Shown here piece by piece: positions 18,094 through 26,617 of a stretch of 64,000 nt of DNA. Source of the stretch: Desulfatibacillum alkenivorans DSM 16219. GTDB taxonomy: Bacteria > Desulfobacterota > Desulfobacteria > Desulfobacterales > Desulfatibacillaceae. Numbering within the stretch: the first letter of the stretch is position 1; the number at the start of each line of letters is the position of its first letter. Where the stretch lies: positions 39,213-103,212 of the forward strand of contig NZ_FQZU01000020.1 in the NCBI RefSeq assembly GCF_900142135.1. Direction: 5' to 3'. A program made the translations under genes and the position numbers. Below the pieces are notes generated by a model that did not search any database, was not told the DNA's origin, and was given only the letters and a program-made list of their open reading frames with translations.

Positions 18094-19353
18094 TTAGTGA
18101 ACGCCGCCCGGCGTCTCCTCGCTGCTTGTAAAAAAGAGGCTCCTTCCCTTCCACCGTACTCCCAGCAGGGTATATTCCGGCGGCCAGACAGGCGCCGTCT
18201 CGCCATCCTGCACCTGTACGACAAAGGAGCCCGAGTGGGCGGCCTGCCCGCTGGGTTCAAAAAAGAGCGCCGGGGCTGATAGGATCATGTCAGGTCCGGG
18301 GAGCATATAAGTCGCGGCCAGGGCGTCCCGAATTTGCTTCTTGTCGGCTGTTCCGATTCGCTCCAGGGCGTCCTTGATAACCCAAACGCTTTGATAGGCC
18401 AATGCGCATTCTCCGGGCAATTCCTTGTGGAATCGGGCCTTAAACTCCTGATTGATCTCCCTGGCGTACGGGGCCAGCTTGGAGTAATCCGTCATGCCGA
18501 AATATTTTTCCACGGCAGGCCCCAGTTCCTCGACAAATTGGCGGGAAATCATTGTAGCCCCCATGTTGACAAGGGGGATGTCCATCCCGCTCGCCTCCAT
18601 GGCCCGGGCGGCCAACAGGCTGTCGTGGTCGTACATGGCCGTCAGGATGGCGTCCGGTTTGGCGTCCAGCGCCTTTTCGACCTCCTGGGTCATATCAACG
18701 ACCCCGGCGGCGCGGTAGCTCACTTCCCCGGCAATTTCCAGGTCCGTGCTTGTCAGGTGCTTTTTCAGGGCAAAGGCGCATGCAGTGCCATAGGCCGTGT
18801 TTTCGTACAGCAGCGCCGTTTTGTGTAAGGAACGGTTTGTCAAGCGGGAAAAATCCAAGAGAAATGACACCATATCGCGGCCGAAATGCTCCGCCTTCGC
18901 CATAAGCCTGAAGGTGTATTGGAATCCTCGATCCGTAATGATGTCAGCCATGCCCGAGCTTATAATTATGGGCGCGCCCAGCCTCTCGCAAACCTTGGCC
19001 GCCGCCTCGGCCGCGCTGCTTTGATAGGCTCCTATAATGACCAAAACCCCTTCTTCACTAATCAGGCGTTCGGCCTCCCGGGCGGCTATCAGGCTTTGCC
19101 CCCGGGTGTCGCCGTAAACCAACTCCAGGGGCTGCCCGCCCATGGACCGGACGCCTCCGCCGGAGTTTATCTTTTCAACGGCCAGGCGAATGGCCTGAAG
19201 ATTGGAAAGCCCCGCCTCTTCCAGGGAGCCGCTCATGGGAAAAAGCACGCCGATTCGCAAGGGGTTTTCTACAACATTTTTCCGATTGCACGCCAGCGGC
19301 TGAAATAAAAGCATGACGACGACGAACGCACAAAATCTTTGGAATCCGGTCAT
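18094..19353 (-). CDS. LivJ-type periplasmic binding lipoprotein 2
   Basis: 419 residues from the ATG at 19353, which has AAGGAG upstream. The lipoprotein signal ends LLFQPLAC-NRKN. The Peripla_BP_6 fold shows RIGVLFPMSGSLEEAG and EKINSGGGVRSMGGQPLELV, nearly parallel to its downstream paralogue. First gene of the three-gene operon. The same orphan arrangement of binding proteins plus a Cache kinase suggests ligand-loaded binding proteins signalling to the kinase. Amino acids or amides are the likely ligands from family knowledge, but none is certain. Confidence 0.87.
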   Translation of the reverse strand: MTGFQRFCAFVVVMLLFQPLACNRKNVVENPLRIGVLFPMSGSLEEAGLSNLQAIRLAVEKINSGGGVRSMGGQPLELVYGDTRGQSLIAAREAERLISEEGVLVIIGAYQSSAAEAAAKVCERLGAPIIISSGMADIITDRGFQYTFRLMAKAEHFGRDMVSFLLDFSRLTNRSLHKTALLYENTAYGTACAFALKKHLTSTDLEIAGEVSYRAAGVVDMTQEVEKALDAKPDAILTAMYDHDSLLAARAMEASGMDIPLVNMGATMISRQFVEELGPAVEKYFGMTDYSKLAPYAREINQEFKARFHKELPGECALAYQSVWVIKDALERIGTADKKQIRDALAATYMLPGPDMILSAPALFFEPSGQAAHSGSFVVQVQDGETAPVWPPEYTLLGVRWKGRSLFFTSSEETPGGVH

Positions 19354-19574
19354 GGGTTCACTCCTTCCGCCTTTTGAGTCAGGCCCTTTGGGTGCAGTAT
19401 GAATTATGCAAAATGCATGCACAATCAGACTGAGACGCCGCCAGGGAAAGCGCGAGGGCCTTTTCAGGGATTGCGTTTTTGAGGTGGATACGCTGTTGAT
19501 TTTCCGGCTGTTTTGGGTAATGTTGTTTTGTTTCCAGTCAGAGGGAGACCTTACCACATAACGGAGGTTTATAC

Positions 19575-20396
19575 ATGACCGTATACAAAGAGCAAGTGGA
19601 ACAGGCGGCGGCCTGGATCCGGGAGCGATTCGGCCGCGCCCCGGCTTTTGGATTCATCTTCGGGACGGGCCTTGGGGCCAGCGTGCAAACCCTGAAAGTG
19701 GAGACAAGCCTGGACTACGCCGACATTCCGAATTTTCCCGTGTCCACGGTCCAGAGCCATGAGGGGCGCCTTTTATGCGGGACCGCGGGGGACCAGGCCT
19801 TTGTCGCCCTCCAGGGGCGTTTCCACTTGTATGAAGGATATTCCGCCAAGCAAATCACCTTTCCCATCCGGGTCATGCAGGAGCTTGGGGTGAAAACCCT
19901 GATATTCGCCAGTGCGGTGGGCGGCCTCAATCCGGAATTCACTCCCGGAGACATAATGATTGTGGAGGACCACATCAATCTGTCGGGGGAAAACCCCTTA
20001 GTGGGCGAAAATGTCGACTCCTGGGGGGTTCGCTTTCCCGAAATGTTTGAGGCCTATGATAACGGGCTTATCCAAAAAGCGCAAAGCGCTTCGGAAAAGC
20101 TGGACATTCCGTTGCGCCGGGGAGTCTACGTGGGTTTGAAGGGCCCCTCTTTGGAAACCCCCGCGGAAATGCGCTTTTTACGCGCCATCGGAGCGGACGC
20201 CGTGGGTCTTTCCACCGTCAACGAGGTGATAGCCGCAGTGCACGGAGGCATGAAAGTCCTGGGCTTTGCCATCATCACCAACGTCAATGTGCCCGGCATG
20301 CTCACCCCGGCATCCATTGATGAAATCGTAGCCGTGGCGGACGCCGCCTCCCCCCGGGTGGGGGCGATAATCAACCGGGTCCTGCAAAATCTCTAG
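19575..20396 (+). CDS. Purine nucleoside phosphorylase
   Basis: 273-residue trimeric-type PNP/MTA phosphorylase family member, full length. It shows the phosphate loop GFIFGTGLGAS, the histidine region in GRFHLYEGYSAKQITFPIRV, and the base-binding segment DAVGLSTVNEVIAAVHGGM followed by ITNVNVPG. It cleaves purine nucleosides with phosphate to base and ribose-1-phosphate. The next gene is an MTA/SAH deaminase-like amidohydrolase 35 bases on. The pair fits deamination of an adenosine-type nucleoside followed by phosphorolysis, perhaps to recycle by-products of SAM chemistry. CGGAGG eight bases upstream supports the start. Confidence 0.9.
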   Translation: MTVYKEQVEQAAAWIRERFGRAPAFGFIFGTGLGASVQTLKVETSLDYADIPNFPVSTVQSHEGRLLCGTAGDQAFVALQGRFHLYEGYSAKQITFPIRVMQELGVKTLIFASAVGGLNPEFTPGDIMIVEDHINLSGENPLVGENVDSWGVRFPEMFEAYDNGLIQKAQSASEKLDIPLRRGVYVGLKGPSLETPAEMRFLRAIGADAVGLSTVNEVIAAVHGGMKVLGFAIITNVNVPGMLTPASIDEIVAVADAASPRVGAIINRVLQNL

Positions 20397-20431
20397 CAGA
20401 TGCGAAAAATAAGCCTTTAAGGAAGGATGCC

Positions 20432-21733
20432 ATGAACGCGGATATTCTTATAAAAAATGGAATCGTACTGACCATGGATGAAAATGGCGCCGTTGTGGAC
20501 AAAGGCGCGGTCGTCGTCAAAGACTCCCTCATCGCCTGGATCGGGCCGGACGACCAGGCCGGCGATATTCAGGCGGAAAAGGTTCTGGATGCGGAAGGCG
20601 GAATCATCATGCCGGGCCTCATCAACGCCCATACCCACGCCTCCATGACCTGCTTCAGGGGGCTTGCTGACGACCTGCCTCTCATGACGTGGCTGAACGA
20701 TCATATTTTTCCCGCGGAAGCCAAGCTGACCGAGGACATGGTTTACAAGGGCGCCATACTGGCCTGCGCCGAAATGATTCTTTCCGGGACCACCAGCTTT
20801 TGCGACATGTACCTGTTTGAGGGCGCCGTGGCAAAGGCCGCCCATGACGCGGGAATGCGGGCCGTTGTGGGCGAAGTGCTGTACGACTTCCCCTCCCCCA
20901 ATTACGGTCCTCTGGAAAACGGATTCGCCTACACCCGGGACTTGTTGGAGGAGTACAAGGGGAACGACCGGGTCCGTATTGCGGTGGAGCCTCATTCCCC
21001 TTATCTTTGCGCTCCGGATTTATTAAAGAAAGCCCGGGAAATTGCCGAGGAGTGGAACGCGCCTTTGGTGATTCACGCATCCGAATCGGAAAACGAAGTC
21101 GCACAGATTAAGGAAAAGTACGGCTGTACGCCTATTGAGCATCTGGCCAAAATCGGCTTTTTATGCCCCAGGCTTATGGCGGACCATTGCGTGGTTCTGA
21201 CCGACAACGACATCAGCTTGCTGGCGAAAAATGAGGTGAAGGCGGTGCACAACCCGGAAAGCAATATGAAGCTGGCTTCCGGCATTGCTCCGGTTCCGGC
21301 CCTCCTGGAAGCGGGAGTATGCGTTTCCCTGGGTACGGACGGATGCGCCAGCAACAACAATCTGGACATGATGGCGGAAATGGATGCAGCGGCGAAAATC
21401 CACAAGGCGGCGGCCTTGGATCCGACGGTCATGGATGCAAAGACGGTTTTGACGATGGCCACCCAAAACGGCGCCTCCGCTTTAGGGCTGGACGGACGGT
21501 GTGGAGCCATCGAGCAGGGCAAACTGGCGGATGTCATTATTCTTGACGTCAACCGGCCCCACCTCGTACCCATGTACAATCCCATGTCTCATGTGGTGTA
21601 TTCGGCGCGGGGAGGCGACGTGCGCCATTCCATCATCCATGGAAAACTGGTTATGGAGGACCGCCGGGTCCTGACCATTGATGTAAAACAAGCCATGGCC
21701 CACGTCCGTGAGCTGGCCAAGGCCATCGCCTGA
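20432..21733 (+). CDS. Amidohydrolase, MTA/SAH deaminase-like
   Basis: 433-residue metal-dependent amidohydrolase of the ATZ/TRZ-MtaD group. Metal and catalytic motifs are intact: NAHTHASM, the histidine in VIHASESENE, MADHCVVL and SLGTDGCASNNNLDM. The closest known activity is deamination of 5'-methylthioadenosine or S-adenosylhomocysteine to the inosine form. Linkage to a purine nucleoside phosphorylase supports nucleoside salvage. AAGGAAGG upstream supports the start. Substrate preference among MTA, SAH and adenosine cannot be set from sequence. Confidence 0.88.
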   Translation: MNADILIKNGIVLTMDENGAVVDKGAVVVKDSLIAWIGPDDQAGDIQAEKVLDAEGGIIMPGLINAHTHASMTCFRGLADDLPLMTWLNDHIFPAEAKLTEDMVYKGAILACAEMILSGTTSFCDMYLFEGAVAKAAHDAGMRAVVGEVLYDFPSPNYGPLENGFAYTRDLLEEYKGNDRVRIAVEPHSPYLCAPDLLKKAREIAEEWNAPLVIHASESENEVAQIKEKYGCTPIEHLAKIGFLCPRLMADHCVVLTDNDISLLAKNEVKAVHNPESNMKLASGIAPVPALLEAGVCVSLGTDGCASNNNLDMMAEMDAAAKIHKAAALDPTVMDAKTVLTMATQNGASALGLDGRCGAIEQGKLADVIILDVNRPHLVPMYNPMSHVVYSARGGDVRHSIIHGKLVMEDRRVLTIDVKQAMAHVRELAKAIA

Positions 21734-21753
21734 TTAGTCCGGAGCCCTGTAAC

Positions 21754-22638
21754 ATGACATTTAAGCAGCAACTGGAGTGCGCGACGCAGGATGGCGGAGG
21801 CGCCTATGCATGGGCCTGGAACGTTCTGCTGATTACCGTAGGCAGCCTGGTGGTGGCCATGGGATTGAAGGCCATTGCCTTGCCCCACAATTTCGTCTCC
21901 GGGGGCATTTTCGGCACGGCCCTTTTGTTTGATTACGCAACGGGCCTGCTTTCCCCCGGCTACGGATACTTCTTGTTGAACATCCCCTTGTTCATTCTTG
22001 GCTGGCTGTACGTCAGCCGCCGATTCATATTCTATACGATATACGCGGTTGTGGTCGCCACCCTGGCCTTTGAGTTTATGCCCTGGAATTTTCATATCAA
22101 GCAGCAGATATACGCCGCCATTGCCTGCGGAGGCATTAACGGCGCCGGATGCGGATTGGTGTTGCGCAGCCTGGGCTCCAACGGCGGGCTGGACATCATG
22201 GCCGTCATCCTGAACCAAAAATTCAACCTGGGCATCGGCAAGTTTTATTTTGCATTCAACCTGGTGCTCTTCAGCGCGGCCTCCATATTTCTGGACATCG
22301 ACCAGGTCATCGCCAGCCTCATCGTCGTCTTTGTGACCTCCGTGGTCCTGGATTATGTGCTTTCCCTCTTTAACCAGAGGAAGCTGGTTCTCATTATCTC
22401 GGAGCAAAACGAGCAAATCGCCGAAACCGTCATGAGCCTTGGCCTTGGAGCCACCTACCTGAAAGGCAAAGGCGCCTACACCGGGCAGGAAAAAGACATC
22501 CTGATGACCATCACCAATAACGTGAGGCTGAAAAGGCTGGAGGAAATCGTTTTTTGTGCGGACCCGGACGCCATTTTTATTGTGGAAAACACCTTCAACG
22601 TTTTGGGCTCCGGTTTTTCCAAACGAAAAATCTACTGA
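21754..22638 (+). CDS. YitT-family membrane protein
   Basis: 294 residues. It has an N-terminal block of five to six helices (VLLITVGSLVVAMGLKAIAL, with ALPHNFVSGGIFGTALLF) and a C-terminal soluble DUF2179-type domain (LVLIISEQNEQIAETVMSLG ... ITNNVRLKRLEEIVFCADPDA). YitT proteins are widespread and of uncertain function; a transport role has been suggested for some. Twenty bases separate it from the deaminase gene, so it belongs to that operon and could move a salvage substrate. That is inference. Confidence 0.88.
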   Translation: MTFKQQLECATQDGGGAYAWAWNVLLITVGSLVVAMGLKAIALPHNFVSGGIFGTALLFDYATGLLSPGYGYFLLNIPLFILGWLYVSRRFIFYTIYAVVVATLAFEFMPWNFHIKQQIYAAIACGGINGAGCGLVLRSLGSNGGLDIMAVILNQKFNLGIGKFYFAFNLVLFSAASIFLDIDQVIASLIVVFVTSVVLDYVLSLFNQRKLVLIISEQNEQIAETVMSLGLGATYLKGKGAYTGQEKDILMTITNNVRLKRLEEIVFCADPDAIFIVENTFNVLGSGFSKRKIY

Positions 22639-22670
22639 CCCCTCAAAAAACATACGCAAGCCAAAGAAAA

Positions 22671-22713
22671 AGCCCCTGAGCCGCCTGATATTTTGAGCGC
22701 AGGGGTTTTTTTT
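22671..22713 (+). terminator. Rho-independent terminator
   Basis: CCCCTG at 22673-22678 pairs with CAGGGG at 22700-22705 and is followed by eight T residues. It lies 35 bases after the YitT stop and should end the PNP-deaminase-YitT transcript. Confidence 0.8.
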
Positions 22714-23054
22714 AGGTCCAGAGATAAAAAAGACTTGGAAAAAAACTTGATCATACAAAGCCCCGGAGAGTATCCTGCCCTTTCTAACGACGAATACCCC
22801 TGAGTGCGACTACACAAACCGGGCGATTTGGTTCGCAAAGCCAGTCGAACACAAAGCCAATCGGTTACTGAAGAACGAAGATAGCATGGCGGAAATAGCA
22901 CAAAAAGCAACTTTGGAAACTACACTATACGTTTTAAAGCCCCCGGGATATCCATTTTCGTTAAACTTTCCCCGCGTTGCTGTTGAAAACCGCCCGGGCT
23001 GCAAATCGCCCTCAGCCGGCATAAACCCTTTGCCCCCGCCAAAGAGACGCGACC
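22714..23054. other. Intergenic region without recognised gene
   Basis: About 340 bases between the terminator and the PAS gene. No open frame in either strand looks protein-like, and no strong hairpin or promoter consensus stands out. The PAS gene promoter should lie here. Confidence 0.5.
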
Positions 23055-24533
23055 ATGCCTGAAAAGCCTTGTTACAAAGAGCCAGATGAAAACCTACGTC
23101 TGTTAAAAAAGCCGCCGGCCAGGAGGAGCAGTTCCTATGATGACGGCGAAGAAGACAGGATCAAGTACAAAAACCTGTTCGAGGACGCGCCTATCGGCAT
23201 CGGCGCCGTGGAGAAAGAAAACCGCATAACCTCCGCCAACCCATGCCTTTGCCGTCTGTTGGGCCGCCGAAAGGACGAATTGGTCGGACTGCGATTCGAA
23301 GACATCGCCCATCCGGACGACTACCAACAAATCAAGGATTTCGTGGAGGCAAAAGCGGCAAAAGGGCTCCCATTAAGCAGTATTCGCCGCGAAGTCCGCC
23401 TCCTTAAAAAAGACGGCCAATACGTGTGGACCGAACTGGTCACGTCGGCGATGGAATATGAGGACGGCCAACTGTCCTTCGGCATGGGCATGATTGTGGA
23501 TTTGAGCGAACGCAAACACACGGAACAGGCCCTGAAGCAGAGTGAAAAGAGATACCGCTCCATCTACTCCCAATCGCCCATAGCCATAGAACTTTTTGAC
23601 CGGAACGGGGTGTTGCTTGACGTCAATCAGGCCTGTCTGGATATTTTCGGCGTCCAATCCATTGAAAGCGTTCAGGAGCACAATCTTTTCGACGCTCGAA
23701 GCATTCCCCCCGAGCAACAAGAAATTCTGCAATGCGGCGAGCCGGTGCGATTTCAAACCATTTTTGACTTTGAAGTCGTTAAGAAGCATCATTTATACCC
23801 AACCTCCAAAAACGGCAAAATCTGGCTGGATGTCTTCATCACGCCCACCGGCCCTCCCAACTTTGAATATTTACTTCAAATTCAAGATATTACTTTAAGA
23901 AAACTCACCGAGATCAAGCTACAGGAAAGCGAGAGCCGCTGGAAGTTCGCCCTGGAAGGCGCCGGGGACGGCGTGTGGGACTGGAACGTACAAACCAGTG
24001 AAGTGTATTTTTCGAACCAGTGGAAAGCCATGTTAGGCTATAATGACGAAGACATCGGCCCCACCCTGGAGGAATGGGAAAAGCGGGTCCATCCTGAAGA
24101 TCGGAAGGAAACCTTGGAGGATGTGCGCGATCATTTATCCGGAAAAACCCGGGTCTATCAAAACGAACACAGGGTGCTGTGCAAGGACGGCTCTTACAAG
24201 TGGGTATTGGACCGGGGGAAAACTGTGGAAAGGAGCGGGGACGGGACTCCCTTAAGGGTAATCGGAACCCACAGCGACATCTCTGATCGTAAGGAATGGG
24301 AGCTTGAAAGAGAGCATCTCATTCAAGAGTTGAGGCAAACCCTGGACCAGGTGAAAACCTTGAGCGGGCTGCTTCCCATTTGCTCATTTTGCAAAAAGAT
24401 ACGGAACGACGAAGGATCGTGGGATAAACTGGAGTCCTATATTCAAAAGCACTCCGAAGCCACGTTCAGCCATGGCGTGTGTAAAGAATGCGCAAAAATC
24501 CATTATCCTGAATTGAAACTTTATGAAGAATAG
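23055..24533 (+). CDS. Triple-PAS protein with CxxC-rich C-terminal module
   Basis: 492 residues, no membrane helix. PAS 1 is at about 35-155 (FEDAPIGIGAVEKENRI), PAS 2 at about 165-290, and PAS 3 (PAS_3-like) at about 300-420 (GAGDGVWDWNVQTSEVYFSN). A coiled coil follows, then a short terminal module with LLPICSFCKKIRNDEGSWDK and HGVCKECAKIHYPEL. This paired CxxC module recurs at the ends of PAS and receiver proteins of deltaproteobacteria and may bind metal. There is no kinase, GGDEF or HTH domain, so the output is unknown; it may act through a partner kinase. The ribosome site is weak (AAAGAGACG). Confidence 0.83.
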   Translation: MPEKPCYKEPDENLRLLKKPPARRSSSYDDGEEDRIKYKNLFEDAPIGIGAVEKENRITSANPCLCRLLGRRKDELVGLRFEDIAHPDDYQQIKDFVEAKAAKGLPLSSIRREVRLLKKDGQYVWTELVTSAMEYEDGQLSFGMGMIVDLSERKHTEQALKQSEKRYRSIYSQSPIAIELFDRNGVLLDVNQACLDIFGVQSIESVQEHNLFDARSIPPEQQEILQCGEPVRFQTIFDFEVVKKHHLYPTSKNGKIWLDVFITPTGPPNFEYLLQIQDITLRKLTEIKLQESESRWKFALEGAGDGVWDWNVQTSEVYFSNQWKAMLGYNDEDIGPTLEEWEKRVHPEDRKETLEDVRDHLSGKTRVYQNEHRVLCKDGSYKWVLDRGKTVERSGDGTPLRVIGTHSDISDRKEWELEREHLIQELRQTLDQVKTLSGLLPICSFCKKIRNDEGSWDKLESYIQKHSEATFSHGVCKECAKIHYPELKLYEE

Positions 24534-24928
24534 AGGCATTACGGATTGATCTGCCGCTTAAGGCCTTGATATCCTTATGCCGGGCTTCCTGAGCTTCGCA
24601 TTCGCGTCCGTCCAAGGAGAGGTTTGGACGCCCAGCCAAGTCGAGATTGAAGAAAACAGCTCCGAAACATGAAAAAAAATTTTCCATGTCCTGTCCCTGG
24701 CGGGCGTTTCCGCAGTTTTTGCTTTTTGGGTTATAGACATCCTGAAACAGGATTACGGCGACCTATTTCCATACACAGCCCTCCATGACCATGAAGCTCC
24801 ACGAAGGCGGCGCTTAGCCATACAGCTATTCCTCCCCCATGATTCGCCAAACTTGACCCCATGCTCCTTTCCATGTATCTAACCAACAACACGGTGCTTT
24901 TTGCGCCATTCATGAAAGGAATATCGTT
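24534..24928. other. Intergenic region without recognised gene
   Basis: About 395 bases with no convincing coding frame. It holds a short ACATG...CATGT inverted repeat around 24667-24689 and a ten-base reverse-strand match (24853-24862) to the start of the 30-nt repeat seen elsewhere. That match is too short to call. Confidence 0.4.
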
Positions 24929-26503
24929 GTGATCATAACGGAAATACTCGCCAGAAACGCCCGAATGTACGGGAAGGAAACGGCTCTGGTGGAAAGGGAG
25001 CCGGAAAAACGAAGCCGCCGGGAAATCACATGGAATCATTTTAAGGAGGACGCCGACACCCTGGCGTACGCCTTAGCCATGGCCGGCGTTTCCAAAGGGG
25101 ACAAGGTCGTTCAGCTCATGACCAATTGTCTGGAATGGCTGCCTGTCTATTTCGGCATTCTTTCGTCCGGCGCCGTGGCCGTTCCTTTGAACTTCAGGTT
25201 CACTGGCGAGGACATCGCCTTATGCTGCGACATCGCCGAGGCCAAGGTATTCATATTCGGCCCTGAGTTTGTGGAGCGCGTCTCAAAAATCAAGGGCAGC
25301 CTGGACAAGACGGTTGGAACCTACATTTTTTACGGCCCCAAAGAGGCCTGCCCGGATTTTGCGATCCACGCCTCCCTTTTTGTGGAAAAGGCCCAGGCTC
25401 GCGCCCCCAAAGTGGACCTCTTCCTGCGGGATGACGCAGCCATCTATTTCACGTCCGGCACCACAGGCACGCCCAAGGCGACCCTTTTGAACCATCGCAA
25501 CCTGGAATTCGCCTGCTACCTGGAAAACCGCCACCACAACCAGACCCACGAAGACAATTTCTTGTGCATCCCGCCCTTGTACCATACGGGCGCCAAGATG
25601 CACTGGTTCGGCAACTTTATTGTGGGCGCCAAGGCGGTCATACTCAAAGGCGTGACCAGCGAATGGATTTTGGAGGCGGTTTCCGAAGAAAAGGTCACCA
25701 TTGTCTGGCTGCTGGTTCCCTGGGCCTTGGACATACTGTTCGCCATCGAGTCCGGCGAGGTGAAGCTGAAAAACTATGAGCTTGACCAGTGGCGGCTTAT
25801 GCACATCGGCGCCCAGCCCGTGCCTCCCAGCCTGATCAAGGAATGGCTCAACGTGTTCCCCCACCATCAATACGACACCAATTACGGCCTCACCGAGTCC
25901 ACAGGGCCCGGCTGCGTGCACCTTGGCCTGGGCAATATCCACAAGGTGGGCGCCATCGGCAAGCCGGGCTTTGACTGGGAGTACGCCATCGTGGACGCGG
26001 ACCGAAACCCGGTTCCTCAGGGAAGCCCGGGCGAACTCATGGTGCGCGGCCCCGGAATGATGCAGGAGTATTACAAGAATCCCCAGGCCACCCGGGAAAC
26101 CCTCATCAACGGCTGGCTGGCCACGGGCGATGTGGCCAAGGTGGACGAGGACGGGTTCATCTGGCTGGTGGACCGGAAAAAAGACGTGATCATCACCGGG
26201 GGCGAGAACATCTATCCCGTGGAAATCGAAGATTTTCTCCAGGCCCACCCTGACGTGGCGGACGCCGCCGTCATCGGGGTTCCCAGCCTGCGTCTGGGCG
26301 AGCTGCCCGCCGCTGTCGTCAAATTAAAGCCGGGCAGGGAGTTGACCAAAGAGCAACTGGCCGAGTATTGCCAGGAACTGCCCCGGTACAAAAGGCCCAG
26401 GAGGTTCTTTTTCGGCGATGTGCCGCGCAACCCCACGGGCAAGATCGAAAAGCCCAAGCTCAGAAAACAATATGCTGGCATTGAAAAAAGTTTCCGGGTA
26501 TGA
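24929..26503 (+). CDS. Acyl-CoA synthetase (AMP-forming ligase)
   Basis: 524 residues, GTG start after GAAAGGA. All adenylate-forming motifs are present: YFTSGTTGTPKATLLNH (P-loop-like A3), NYGLTESTG (A5), GWLATGDVAKVDEDGFIWLVDR (A7/A8) and the catalytic lysine in PRNPTGKIEKPKLRK (A10). It should activate a medium/long-chain or aromatic carboxylic acid to its CoA thioester using ATP. The next gene encodes a CoA-transferase-like fusion, so the pair probably works on acyl-CoA metabolism. Chain-length preference is not readable. Confidence 0.9.
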   Translation: MIITEILARNARMYGKETALVEREPEKRSRREITWNHFKEDADTLAYALAMAGVSKGDKVVQLMTNCLEWLPVYFGILSSGAVAVPLNFRFTGEDIALCCDIAEAKVFIFGPEFVERVSKIKGSLDKTVGTYIFYGPKEACPDFAIHASLFVEKAQARAPKVDLFLRDDAAIYFTSGTTGTPKATLLNHRNLEFACYLENRHHNQTHEDNFLCIPPLYHTGAKMHWFGNFIVGAKAVILKGVTSEWILEAVSEEKVTIVWLLVPWALDILFAIESGEVKLKNYELDQWRLMHIGAQPVPPSLIKEWLNVFPHHQYDTNYGLTESTGPGCVHLGLGNIHKVGAIGKPGFDWEYAIVDADRNPVPQGSPGELMVRGPGMMQEYYKNPQATRETLINGWLATGDVAKVDEDGFIWLVDRKKDVIITGGENIYPVEIEDFLQAHPDVADAAVIGVPSLRLGELPAAVVKLKPGRELTKEQLAEYCQELPRYKRPRRFFFGDVPRNPTGKIEKPKLRKQYAGIEKSFRV

Positions 26504-26617
26504 TGAAGCCAAAGCCGTGTTTTTCCAGAGAACCATCTTTGCCGGACAAACCGGCCTTGTATAGCAGGGGCAATTTAGGGGCGGGCTGCGTTATTTAGCG
26601 TGCGGAGGCAAAAAAAC

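Noticed and set aside
24853..24862. Third copy of the 30-nt repeat on the minus strand
   Set aside because: Only ten bases match and the hairpin part does not; chance cannot be excluded.
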